In this document: positions 1-9,309 of the stretch, piece by piece | Layout of the letters: every line of letters begins with the position of its first letter | Numbering within the stretch: position 1 is the stretch's first letter | From: Gnetum montanum | Taxonomy: Eukaryota > Streptophyta > Gnetopsida > Gnetales > Gnetaceae | DNA: 46,367 nucleotides | Assembly: GCA_015680685.1 (NCBI GenBank) | Contig: MNCI01000590.1 | Span: 64,001 to 110,367 of the forward strand | Direction: 5' to 3' | The notes under the pieces: model-generated | Database searches by the model: none | Seen by the model: the letters and a program-made list of their open reading frames with translations, nothing else | Told to the model about the DNA's origin: nothing | Translations under genes and position numbers: made by a program

Positions 1-1197
1 TTATGAGTCACTTATTTTTAATTTTGGATTTTTTTCTTAAATTTGACACTCATGAATAGGTCTAATATTTATCATTAAAGATTTCAAGCATGGTACTCTA
101 GCATCTAATGGATTTAGGTTCCAGTGACCTATACCAGCTTTATGCTTCCTTCACAAGTGTTCTAGGAAATAGCTTTAATTTTTGCCAATCACTCATTATG
201 TTTTGAAGGGCACAGGAATTTTGGAATGCTTGAAGGTGATGTTGGGGATCAACCTTGTAACCACCTTCAAATTTTGGTATATTGTTCATATCTAGTTATT
301 TGATTTGGCTATCTCTCACACGCCTAGTCAATATGTAGACAGCTTCCTAAATATCGATCATGCTTTGGGTTATCATAAGAAGTTCATTATTGTGATTGGG
401 TTCATATGCTTTGTTGTAGTGGTGCCCCCTTCTATGCTCGTATCTCTCTTGATCCTCTTTTCTGTCTCTTCTTCTCCTTCTTTCATGCTCTTCATCTTTT
501 GAATCAGAGTACCCTGAATATCTATCATGATGATCATGAGTTCACCTTTCTTTCCTATCAAAATCCCTATACTTATGTCTTCTCTTGTTAAAGTCCTCTA
601 ACCATCATGATGAGGCAAATGAGGTGGCAGGAGAATGGTGCCAACTAGTTCTCCTTTCATGACTCTTGTGAATTTCTCTGTAAGATTTAGTAGGATCCCT
701 TGGCCTAGAGTCCCACTTGTATCTTGAGTTAGTAGCCTCCCCCTTGTGTGTCTCTACCAGAGTAGAATGAAGTTGGGCTTTGACAAGTTCCTCTAGTCTA
801 ATGACAAGTGTCTTTGAAGGCCCCTCATGGTTTTGGTGGAGTTGTTTTGAAATGAATTGATTAGCATCAAGTTCTTCTATGACAATAGAAGTGTTAGTTT
901 GCTTTCTTTTGTTGTGTATATGTTTGATCTCCATGGCAGCATCTCTTCTCATCTGCTCCTTTGTGGATTCATAGGGTTTGGTCATGTGTTGAGTCACATG
1001 ATACCCTTCTTGAATCTAGTCCAAATGCATTTTTTTAGGGTAGTTTGTAGCATGTTCAGTGCATGTTCTAGAAGCAGGACTATGTTGCCTTGTATGTCTC
1101 TCCACCTCATTTGCTTGTCCTAAAGGAAGATGAAAGTAAAGTCTAAATGGTATAGATTAGTGTGAGCATAAGTGATTTGTATTTACATTGGTATCCC
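1..1197 (-). pseudogene. Gag relic of LTR retrotransposon, family A copy A1 (5' part)
   Basis: Read on the minus strand, this is the amino-terminal part of a plant gypsy-type Gag. Near the right end (about 1050-1110) the translation gives WRDIQGNIVL, matching WRDLQGNIVL in copy A2 at 19.6 kb. The longest open piece (605-997) is a charged linker rich in K, R and H. From 289 leftward it reads MNNIPKFEGGY, then HHLQAF, CALQNI and a degraded WYRSLE block, typical of the retrotransposon Gag domain and collinear with A2. In-frame stops (for example one replacing the residue before SWY) and frame changes show it is dead. The window edge cuts the element, so protease and later parts lie outside. Its primer site and LTR lie to the right, as expected for minus orientation. 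Seen: homology among three copies in this window. Inferred: lineage (Athila/Tat-like). Confidence 0.8.
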
Positions 1198-1397
1198 CCA
1201 TTCATCTTCATCAATAATTCTATCACTACTTCTTCTTGTCTCCTTAGCAAGTGATAGTTGATCATTATGTGAAGTAATATTATAGTTTTAGATGGTTTAT
1301 GTTAAAAGTGTGCTTTACTTATAATTGTTAAATTTAGCTTAAGGTTTCAAATACACCGACCTTTGAAAAATTAATTACTTAGCATAACATTGACTTA

Positions 1398-1415
1398 TCC
1401 TCGGCAATGGTGCCA
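1398..1415 (-). other. Primer-binding site, tRNA-Asp type (copy A1)
   Basis: The minus strand reads TGGCACCATTGCCGAGGA. It differs from the plant tRNA-Asp-complementary site used by Athila/Tat gypsy elements at three positions, all G to A. It lies one base beyond the LTR end, between LTR and gag, exactly where reverse transcription is primed. Confidence 0.8.
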
Positions 1416-1416
1416 A

Positions 1417-1798
1417 TGATGAGCGATGGAGTATAAAACTAAGTGTTGCTACAATGACGAAAAGTAATCTCAATTTGTATTTTTGGTCATGCAATGCATT
1501 TAAGTACATCACACTTGAATAAAGACTTTGATCAATCACTTAACATCACACTACAGGCATACACTACTAAGTACTGAAAGCTAAAATCACGAAAACAATC
1601 TAAAAGAGTTCTACTACTTTGTTATCAAATATATTGCAGTGCACCTAAGTGTTGCTTTTATAGGTTGGCACGAACCCCACGATATTGTTTATAAGATAAC
1701 ATATCATAAAATAAGGTATCTATGACATCGTAGATACAATATCGTAACTATGATATTGTTATGGTGAAATTTTTTTACTTTATCGTATCCATAACCCA
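1417..1798 (-). repeat. 5' LTR of family A copy A1 (internally shortened)
   Basis: On the minus strand this ends in CTCATCA next to the primer site, as do the LTRs of A2 and A3. It shares with them a GATATC-type array, a TATA box (CTATAAAAG, 1655-1663), a GCCTGTAGTG segment and a GTCTTTATTC segment downstream of TATA. TATA to LTR end is about 240 bases here but about 700 in A2 and A3, so a few hundred bases have been lost. The outer end (about 1798) is placed on a terminal TG and is approximate. Confidence 0.65.
1680..1760 (-). promoter_or_regulatory. LTR promoter array of GATATC-like motifs (A1)
   Basis: Decayed GATATC/GATATTG motifs (ACGATATTG, CATATC, CAATATCG, TGATATTG) cluster just upstream, in element orientation, of the LTR TATA box at 1655-1663. 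The same arrangement occurs in A2 and A3, which supports a promoter role; the protein that would bind is unknown. Confidence 0.5.
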
Positions 1799-3148
1799 TT
1801 GCCATGGACGAATGTCGGTTCTGCACACATGGTCAATGGGATGCATTAATACCGAATCGAGACCCAAAAAGAGTTCTCCTGCATTTTAGAGAGAGGAGAA
1901 AGTGTATTTTGACTTAATAATTAGTCTCTGCATCGAGTAAGAATGAGGGCTTTCAGGTCGCTTGTTATCGTAAAATACGTGTATAGTTTAAAGCCACGTA
2001 AAGACGCTTATTCCTCAAGAAGCCTTTTTTTTAATAATTTCTTGTTTTGACCTTTGGCCATTATACCAAGATAAACTTTTCCTGATTAGATTACTTAAAT
2101 GGTTAAATTGCCACCGCATCTATGATCTATGTCCTCGCTCCAATATCATAATTTAGCTGCTAAGTCATGCATTTTGCATAAGTGAAAGTTTAACTTCATG
2201 ATGAGATAATAAGTTGCAGGGCAAGCAAAGGGACACACTATTATGTATATTTTTAGGATACACAGAGATATAACGTCGCAGACGTGACGATCCGAAACGA
2301 ATAGGTATAACAAGACCGTGTCAAACTCAGCCGCTACTTAGGTTTAACAAGACCGTGTCAAACTCAAGGGCTATCAATGATTGGACGCATTGGATGCCTG
2401 ATGTGTTTCGTTGTTTTTATTTTATTGACTTGAATCAGCCTTCAAGGTCAATGGCGTATAGGTTTTCCTACCACACAGCGCGCTGCATCCAGAGGATACT
2501 ACATCCAATGTAGCCTGCATAAGAGTCGATCCTCCAGACGTGTAAGAGAATTTCTCCAGCAGGATCAATCGTCGCTGACTTTTCTCATATCCAAACCTTT
2601 GCTGCTTCTAATTTGAACTCCCGTGTGTATTGTTTACTGTTCGTTTATTTTGAAACCATGCTTGTTACGCGGCACCGTGATGATCTATTTAACTGGTCCA
2701 ATGCATAGTTTTGGTTTTAGCATCTCTGTGACCCATAAAATGCAAGCCAATAGGTATAATAGAATTTATTCTGCTGTAAATCTTGACCTGGTAATGGGTA
2801 CGCCTAATAAAATTCACCTTGACCTGGTAATGGGTGCGCCTAATAAAATTCACAGGAAAACGAGGAGAGCACCACCACCAGGAAGGAACAATGTGTTGCG
2901 TTTGCATCTGTGCAAGGCGAAAGCGCCACCGCCAAGACATGGTACACCACAAATAAGAACTAAAAAATAGATCAGCAATACCATAAAAACACATTACGAT
3001 TCCTTGTGGAACAAAGAGTATTTGATGAGATAATAAAGGTGGTACGAGGTTCCTACCTATATAACTTGAAAAGTAAAATATATATAGTTAACTAGTTCAA
3101 TTCTGGTTCCTGGTAACTATATATATTTTGATGCCTTTGATGTATCCT
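1799..3148. other. No recognised gene; short duplications
   Basis: I see no gene here. Two local duplications are clear: a 22-base repeat (TAACAAGACCGTGTCAAACT plus CA) at 2308-2329 and 2345-2366, and a 36-base tandem pair at 2782-2817 and 2818-2853 with one mismatch. The piece around 2440-2950 is less AT-rich than its surroundings and may be low-copy sequence. Confidence 0.6.
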
Positions 3149-3310
3149 CCCCCTAGAAAATCACAAGGATTATCTATCGGTTTCTACTTTTGTCTAGTTA
3201 TTGGTGGAAACATTCTTTATTGCTTCATTCCCCCTAGAAAATCACAAGGATTATCTATCGGTTTCTACTTTTCTCTAGTTATTGGTGGAAACATTCTTTA
3301 TTGCTTCATT
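3149..3310 (+). repeat. 81-base tandem duplication
   Basis: Two adjacent 81-base units (3149-3229, 3230-3310) differ at a single base (G/C near the middle). As 81 is a multiple of three, an open frame (3128-3343) runs through both, giving two 27-residue copies starting PPRKSQGLSIGFYF. Near identity points to a recent duplication. The frame resembles nothing I know and coding is doubtful. Confidence 0.9.
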
Positions 3311-3571
3311 CCAAGAAATGTGAGCAGTTACATCTTACCCTAAAGAATAAAGTGCTTTGAAGGGCTTGATGCGCTTGTTTTTTAGATTCACGTTAATTTT
3401 TTGGTTTGTTAGTTATTGGTTCAAATCAAAACTGTTTTTTTGTTTGCGTCTAATCCAATCGGGGCCTATCACGCTTCTCACGATTTGTTGAAAAATTATT
3501 CAAGAACAACGAAAAATGAAATCTTTTGGACTGGACTCTTTAGGGGATGAATGAGTACAAATCTGGTAAAC

Positions 3572-3603
3572 GTCAATGGCACAAATAGTCAATGGCACAA
3601 ATA
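3572..3603 (+). repeat. 16-base tandem repeat, two copies
   Basis: GTCAATGGCACAAATA occurs twice head to tail just left of the plastid-derived block. It may mark the insertion junction, but this cannot be shown here. Confidence 0.8.
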
Positions 3604-3620
3604 AAATAGTCCGGTGTGTT

Positions 3621-4116
3621 TAGGGCTATACGGGCTTGAACCGTAGACCTTCTCGGTAAAACAGAATCAAATTTGTGTTATCTCAATGACTCGAACTGTT
3701 TTAAGAACCCAACATGCACTTTTTTTGCGTTCGGCTCTTTATTATTACGTGAGGTTGCCCTTATTTTTGTTTCGCAAGACCTTTTTTGACGTAGGCCTGT
3801 CTTACTCTGACATAGAATAATAACTTAGTTCTCTTTCGCTAAAAAGTCAAAGAACAGTACTAATGATCCTTTATACACCTAAAAGTTCATAAGGCGAAAA
3901 GAGCTTATTTTGAAAACCTCGTATGTATTCCTTATGCTCGACATTTCATGGATCAAAGATTGACCATATCAAAAAGATAATTATCCGATATAAATTTTTT
4001 TTGAGTCATGCTTTTTTCCTCTCCTTAGACTTTTGGAAAGTAAGACCTTTGTACTTTTTATCTAATATAAATAAATCGGATGAATTAAAAAGCTCTACCG
4101 ACTGAGCTATAGCCCT
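3621..4116 (-). pseudogene. trnV-UAC: Plastid trnV-UAC remnant, split by group II intron, anticodon lost
   Basis: The 3' exon (about 3621-3657) reads on the minus strand as an almost intact acceptor and T arm ending AGCCCTA. The intron follows, with a group II domain V visible at about 3705-3739 (GAGCC ... GGGTTC, with AGTGCATG in the second strand). The 5' exon (about 4092-4116) begins AGGGCTATAGCTCAG and runs to GTAGAGC, then changes abruptly to unrelated T-rich sequence, so the anticodon arm with UAC and the intron 5' end (GUGCG) are missing. The tRNA could not be made. Spacing to trnM is plastid-like. Confidence 0.85.
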
Positions 4117-4265
4117 GCGATTTTTATCCACTATACTAGAATAAAACCTTTTTTGTCAAGGTAAAGCTTATTCCAAGGAAACCCGAATGTTTTGGTAACG
4201 GGACATATATGTTTGACTATTTGATTTCGTATAAAATTGTTTAACAACCCTTATCTTTGAAAAAA

Positions 4266-4338
4266 CCTACTTAACTCAGTGGTTAGAGTATTGCTTTCAT
4301 ACGGCGAGAGTCATTGGTTTAAGTCCAATAGTAGGTAA
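4266..4338 (+). tRNA. trnM-CAU: Plastid-type trnM-CAU (elongator), nuclear copy
   Basis: A 73-base cloverleaf beginning ACCTACTTAACTCAGTGG and ending AGTAGGTA, with anticodon CAT in TTTCATA. It differs from the usual plastid gene at only a few positions, notably the T loop, where GGTTCAAAT has become GGTTTAAGT, and a G to A in the variable region. The structure could still fold, but in the nucleus a plastid tRNA would need polymerase III signals, and the T-loop change damages the B box. Probably inert. Confidence 0.85.
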
Positions 4339-4445
4339 AATTTGTCTGAAATTTGTAAATCAACACTTGAGTATTCTGCTTTAGAGAGTTGCACCCCCTT
4401 TTTTTTTTTCAAGGGAGGGGGGTCTCCGGGTGAAATGTTCTTTTT

Positions 4446-4858
4446 TTAGTTGGAAGCGGAGGAAGGCTGCGGTGGCAGAATAGCGCTGATAGCCTCTAAT
4501 CGCGTTCTAGCTCGTTTAACCGCGAGCTCGGCCTCGATTTTTTGTCTTTTTCCTTCGGCCATATTTAAGCCCGCTTTTGCCTGATTAAAAGTTTCTTGAG
4601 CCTCTTGTTGATCAATATCAGCACCCTTTTCTGCGTCATTTACCAATAAAAGCACTTGATTTTTGTCTATCTTAGCAAAACCACCCATCAAAGCAATAGT
4701 AGACCATTGCCCATTAATACGTATTTGCATAACTGCTATATCTACAGCAGTAACAAGTGAAGCATGATTTGGTAATATACCGATCTTGCCACTATTGGTT
4801 GATAGTATGATCTCTTTTACTTGGGAATCCCAAACAACTCGATTAGATTTAAGTTCAT
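4446..4858 (-). pseudogene. atpE: Plastid ATP synthase CF1 epsilon subunit, nuclear copy
   Basis: The frame encodes most of the epsilon subunit of chloroplast ATP synthase: [43 protein letters not shown] and [19 protein letters not shown] in the beta-sandwich domain, then the two-helix carboxyl part ([20 protein letters not shown]) and an alanine/proline/serine tail. The open frame starts at a GTG at 4889 and gives 147 residues, longer than the usual 133-138. The start homologous to the plastid gene is the ATG at 4856-4858; it opens into a different frame because a short deletion lies between it and the codons for NRVVWDS. The first 10 or so residues of the open frame are therefore atpB tail, not atpE. 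In a plastid the product would cap the F1 rotor; here it has no visible promoter or transit peptide. Confidence 0.9.
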
Positions 4859-4965
4859 TTTTTATTTGAAGTAAGTTGATAGTTTTCACGGCATTTTATT
4901 CATGAAGATATCACCTCATCAATATTACCGACCAAGTAAAAGGATCAACAAGAATCAAAGACGCC
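4845..4965 (-). pseudogene. atpB: 3' end of plastid atpB (ATP synthase beta), nuclear fragment
   Basis: On the minus strand, just upstream of atpE, the translation gives FYLVGNIDE at about 4920-4945, the conserved carboxyl end of the beta subunit, followed by a decayed AKTINL-like tail running into the atpE start, as in plastids where the two genes adjoin or overlap. Upstream a DS and SG block can still be aligned after small deletions, and an in-frame stop is present. Beyond about 4965 the similarity is lost. Confidence 0.7.
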
Positions 4966-5048
4966 AAGGCCAGAAACGTCGTGCAGTGCGTGAAACTTCA
5001 TTCCGTGTTGGCCAGAATGACAATAATACTGCTCCATCACCACCTTTT

Positions 5049-5112
5049 GACTCTGTACTCCATATTTCGTGCTCATTATTGACTCTGTACTCCATATTTC
5101 GTGCTCATTATT
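5049..5112 (+). repeat. 32-base tandem duplication
   Basis: Two identical 32-base units (5049-5080, 5081-5112) beginning GACTCTGTACTCC. They lie between the plastid-derived block and the receptor-like gene. Confidence 0.9.
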
Positions 5113-5292
5113 AGCTTTCTGTTTCCTCGAAAATGAAATCCTCACGTGAATGACACAAAAGTGACAACCGAACGCGCCCGCCGCCTGTCTGTCTTGTGAG
5201 AAAGTTCAAAGTTCAAAGCACATGACTGAAGAACAATGAAGAAATATCATGTTTAACAGTGATTAAAGACATTTGTTAACCAAGTGGTGGTA

Positions 5293-5301
5293 CATAAATA
5301 G
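5293..5301 (+). promoter_or_regulatory. TATA-like box of the receptor-like protein gene
   Basis: CATAAATAG lies about 65-75 bases before the likely start codons at 5359 and 5368, and only about 13 bases before the first possible ATG at 5314. That spacing makes the 5314 ATG unlikely to be in the mRNA and favours a downstream start. Confidence 0.4.
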
Positions 5302-5367
5302 AGTTTAGTCTGTATGTCATCCCCTCATCTGAGGAGAGTCGCATTTGGCAATACGTTGATGAGCATC

Positions 5368-7986
5368 ATGGAGTTGGATTCGATTTTGAGCATCATGCTT
5401 TGTGCACTAATAATGATTGTACTGGTGCCATGTTACTACTCTCTTCCCTCTGAAATGGAGATTCAAGCTTTGCTTGATTTCAAGGCAGGCATCACACATG
5501 ATCCCAACCATTTTCTTAGCGGCTGGAATTATAGCAACCGTCATCAGCTGTGCTCCAATTGGTATGGAGTCTTTTGCTATGACGATTTTCAAAGAATAGA
5601 AAATGTGGGATTGGCGCAGAACGATCTCCATGGCATAATCTCTCCGTCTATATGCAATCTTACGTTTTTAAGAGTGTTGGATTTGTCTGGCAACAACTTT
5701 TATGGTAATGACTGATGACCCTTTCCCATCTCTTAAGCTGACAATTATATACTTGTTTCTGTCATTAAATTGTACGCTTATACAGAATTGCTATTATCGT
5801 GTTGTTATCCCTTTCTGTAACATCCCACATCAATTTTTGGGTAGCATCCCTTCAGAGCTGGGTCACCTTTATTTGATCTAAGCGAGAACAATTTCCATGG
5901 CGAGATCCCCAATTCATTGACAAATTGTTCTTCTCTTCAATATTTGATATTATATGAAAATGCCTTTTCAGGTTCCATCCCTCAGCATATCGGCCAACTG
6001 AAACATCTGCAGAGACTCAATCTCGAATATAATAATCTGGAGGGCCAGATCCCTCCATCTTTATCAAACTGTTCTTCTCTTGAGTACTTGCAGTTATTTT
6101 CAAATTCGCTTAGAGGCACCTTACCAGCATTCATTTCCGCTCTTTCCAATCTTAAATGGATATCATTAGGGCAAGGCCAGGAAGCAGGGATATCATTAGA
6201 GCAAGGCCAGGAAGCAGGTGGTGGTCTTGAAGGTGCCATACCATGGCAGTGGGGGAACTTGTCCCAGCTCGAGCTACTATCCCTGAGATCACAATCCTTG
6301 ACAGGCGATTTACCACAGCAACTCGGAAATTTGTCACAGTTATTAGTGTTAAATATAGAAGGAGACATGCTCACAGGATACATACCTGCAGAGCTTGGCA
6401 AACTAAAAAACTTGAAGTACCTAAGTTTGATAGGAGGAAATCTCACTGGGCCGATGCCAGAAGAGCTCTGTTCTTTGACGTCTTTATGGTCCATGTACGT
6501 GGCAGGCAAATTAGAAGGCCATATTCCCGATTGTATTCACAAACTGCATAAGCTACAAAAATTTGGTCTGGTGGGCAATGATTTGAGTCAGGAAATTCCC
6601 CTTTCTATATGGGAGTTAACTGGGCTCCATATGCTGGAGATATCGGGAAGCAATCTTTCTGGAATCCTGCCACAGGAGATGTGCAATTTAACAAAGTTGC
6701 AGGTGCTGAACATCAGTGCAAACTTGCAAGGCCAGATTCCACACTGTATCGGCGGCATGAATAACCTGTCTTTTCTTATATTGCCCAACAACAAATTGAG
6801 GGGTCAAATCCCAAAAGCTATTGGTAATCTTCGCCACCTTCTTTATTTAGATGTTTCTAACAACAAGCTTTCTGGAACAGTGCCCTCTACTTTGAGAAAC
6901 TGCAGGCAGCTGTACTCCTTGTTGATTTACCAGAACAACTTCAGTGGAGAATTTCAGGTGGTACTGCCACCTTCCTTGACGGTGCTGTCTGCCTTTTCAA
7001 ATGGATTTTCAGGGTCTCTCTCTAGGCTACTGGTGGGATGCAAGAACCTTACAGTGCTGGATCTCAGAAATAACAGCTTAAGTGGCTCACTGCCAGAATC
7101 TGTGAGGGAAATGAAAGGGCTGAAGGCATTGAATTTGGGCCACAACAGGCTGGAAGGAGCCATTCCTGCATGGATAGTCAATTTGACAGAGCTACAGCTG
7201 CTGGATTTATCCAACAATCGATTTCAGGGCCGCATTCCAAAGCATCTGGGATTGCTCAAGGGATTTCAAGACGCTTGGAATATCACCGTGGGAGACGCAG
7301 ATGATGGAATTCAGCAAACGATAGGGAGGCACCACTTTGATCTGGACATAAATGCCTATCATCCAGAAACTCTCAGAATGATTTTCACCCAAAAAGGACT
7401 GGAACTGTTGAACGAGCACATGGTATCCTACAACAATGTGCTGGATCTGTCGTGCAACCGTCTGATTGGTTCAATTCCGGATAGCATTGGAGACCTGGGC
7501 AAATTAAGGCTGCTCAACCTGTCTCATAACATGTTGACAGGCCATATTCCTGCTAGCATATCCAATTTAACCTGTCTGGAACAAATCGACCTGAATTCTA
7601 ATAGATTGTCTGGCAGTATCCCTCAGGAATTAAACTCTCTCTATTTTCTGGGTGTTTTCAATGTGTCAAACAACCTTTTATGCGGCAAAGTTCCCACTTC
7701 TACGCAGTTCACCACGTTTGAGGAAAGTTCATTTGCAGGGAATCCATGTTTATGTGGATATTCTAAAAATCATACATGCCCTGAGCCAAAAACGCCTGGC
7801 TCAAATAATGCAGCATCAGCAGCTGGAGACAAAAACAAAAGCAATCACGGATGGTGGGAGTGGCTGTATGAACATGTGTCGCTCATAGCATTGGGATTAG
7901 GATTTGGATTATCTTTTGGGGGAGTTATTGTGCTGTATTTTCATTGGGATGCTTTTCAGCGGTTCTATGGTAGATACCTCATCTAG
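5368..7986 (+). pseudogene. LRR receptor-like protein (RLP), interrupted
   Basis: Cell-surface receptor with extracellular leucine-rich repeats, one membrane segment and no kinase; such proteins signal through partner kinases (SOBIR1/BAK1 type) in immunity or development. The start at 5368 gives MELDSIL and a hydrophobic signal peptide (SIMLCALIMIVLVPC), then the LRR amino-terminal cap (IQALLDFKAG, with paired Cys around CSNWYGVFC) and one LRR ending NNFYG at 5706. Stops follow; a fragment GSIPSELGHL resumes at 5840, then a frame change by 5875 (DLSENNFHGEIP), after which the frame stays open to 7986. That part has about 22 LRRs, the usual RLP island before the last four repeats (about 7260-7430), the closing NPCLCG cap, a membrane helix (about 7879-7941) with GxxxG spacing, and the short tail HWDAFQRFYGRYLI. 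I could not build a splice model that joins both parts, so it looks recently broken; an assembly error is possible. Confidence 0.85.
6159..6218 (+). repeat. In-frame 30-base tandem duplication inside an LRR
   Basis: Two 30-base units (6159-6188, 6189-6218) with one difference encode ISLGQGQEAG and ISLEQGQEAG. They enlarge one LRR of the receptor by ten or more residues in the middle of its concave-surface strand without breaking the frame. Confidence 0.9.
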
Positions 7987-8124
7987 TTCCGCATGTTTTG
8001 CTTTTTATTTAGGCTACATGGAACACAAGGTCTCAGGTGTACGGGCTTGATATATTTTAGAAAATAATATGTACCAGCAATGGTGGTTAACATTGCTATA
8101 TGTAATTTCCCATGGCCATTTGGC

Positions 8125-8130
8125 AATAAA
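8125..8130 (+). terminator. Poly(A) signal of the receptor-like gene
   Basis: AATAAA, about 140 bases after the stop codon at 7986 and followed by T-rich sequence, a normal distance for a plant 3' UTR. Confidence 0.4.
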
Positions 8131-9100
8131 ATATTTGTATCTAATTCTCCGGTTGGAGGCACTAGTGAATGCTTCTTGAGGTGTGATGTAATGATATTAT
8201 AAGTTGTGCTTAACCAATGTTCAAATTGCAAATACATAGGGAATTTCATAGGTTTTGTAAATACTTATGGAATTTCTCATGTTTTTTTAACTCTGTATGT
8301 ATAGATAGGATTTACTAGGTAAGAGTGTCTCATTATGAGGCTACTTCATTGGTGCCACACCCAACTTTTGATTGCCGGATTCTCCAAGTAACAAATCAAT
8401 AGATTCCATCAATTATATTTAGAAAAGTATTTAGTTTGTTGATTGTTAGAGTTTTACTTATATTAGTCTTGAGATTCATGTCAACTCCATCATTTCTATT
8501 GTGTGTTTTTTTTCTTTTTGAGGTGCAATCTACTTAGATTCATGAATCCATCAACACAAAATCCTCAAATTCACCTAACCAAATAGACACTAAACCTTGT
8601 ACTAAATCATGAATAGTAAGGCACTTACTATAGAGCTATTTTTCAGACACATTCACGTTGTTGATGTTGCTTTTAGTATTGTTTGTTGTGCTTATCCTCA
8701 TGAATGGTAAGGCACTTACTATAGAGCTATTTTTAGATATTACATTTTCATGAAAAATAAGAGTTCAAAAAAAAATTAGAGTACCATCATTTGATGCTAG
8801 CTTGTTACCTTGTGAACTAATAAGGTAAGAATTTAACCTCCCCTTCAACACATGCTTGAATTAAAATAGTTAGGATTAAGTACTATTTTTTAACATCTAT
8901 CATTAGTTTATATCGTGAGGATCAACACCGAGAGGTTCAATGCTCATCTTGTCAAAGTGGAGAGATCATAGGAAAGAAAGGCAAGGAATGGCAAGGAATG
9001 AGCCTAAACTATTTATCCCAAGCTTTAAACCAAGCCTTACCAGCTTTAGAAATAAGCACCGATAAATCAGGAATAATATCCCACGGCGTGTAACTTCTTA
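8131..9100. other. No gene seen; one 36-base direct repeat
   Basis: AT-rich spacer. A 36-base sequence starting CATGAATAGTAAGGCACTTA occurs at 8608-8643 and again at 8699-8734 with one mismatch. No coding region, tRNA or transposon was recognised. Confidence 0.6.
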
Positions 9101-9309
9101 TAAATGCAATGCAATGGCAGTTGTTTTTGTTTAAATAATAAATGTAATGCAATGGCAGTTGTTATTGTTTAAATAATAAATGTAATGCAATCGCAGTTGT
9201 TTTTGTTGTTTTTGTTTAAATAATAAATGTAATGCAATCGCAGTTGTTTTTGTTGTTTTTGTTTAAATAATAAATGTAATGCAATCGCAGTTGTTTTTGT
9301 TTAATATTT
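9101..9309 (+). repeat. Minisatellite, five units of 38 or 47 bases
   Basis: Units start TAAATGTAATGCAAT at 9101, 9139, 9177, 9224 and 9271. Units 1 and 2 are 38 bases; units 3 and 4 are 47 because GTTTTTGTT is present twice; the fifth is partial. GGCAG in the first two units is CGCAG in the last three. This is a short higher-order expansion. Confidence 0.95.

Larger units (their letters stand above)
3615..4965. other. Nuclear insertion of chloroplast DNA (trnV-trnM-atpE-atpB)
   Basis: The order trnV-UAC (minus), trnM-CAU (plus), atpE (minus), atpB 3' end (minus) is the usual order and orientation in land-plant plastid genomes. Lesions in at least three of the four genes, and flanking nuclear-type sequence including a receptor-like gene 0.35 kb to the right, show it is a nuclear copy rather than the plastid genome. 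The left edge is uncertain: the spacer beyond trnV toward ndhC is not recognised, so the insertion may begin somewhat left of 3615. The right edge fades within the last codons of atpB. Confidence 0.85.

Noticed and set aside
4266-4338. Nuclear cytosolic tRNA gene
   Set aside because: Sequence and neighbours are those of plastid trnM-CAU, and the B-box region is altered.
5314-5367. Upstream ATG at 5314 as the start of the receptor-like gene
   Set aside because: It lies about 13 bases from the TATA-like box and adds an Arg/His-containing stretch before the signal peptide; starts at 5359 or 5368 fit better.
5705-5844. Intron (GT at 5705, AG at 5843) joining the two halves of the receptor gene
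   Set aside because: Splicing there leads to a stop within a dozen codons and loses the LRR reading, so it does not repair the frame.
5982-6509. 175-codon minus-strand frame
   Set aside because: It is the antisense shadow of the LRR gene; periodic LRR codons keep the opposite strand open.
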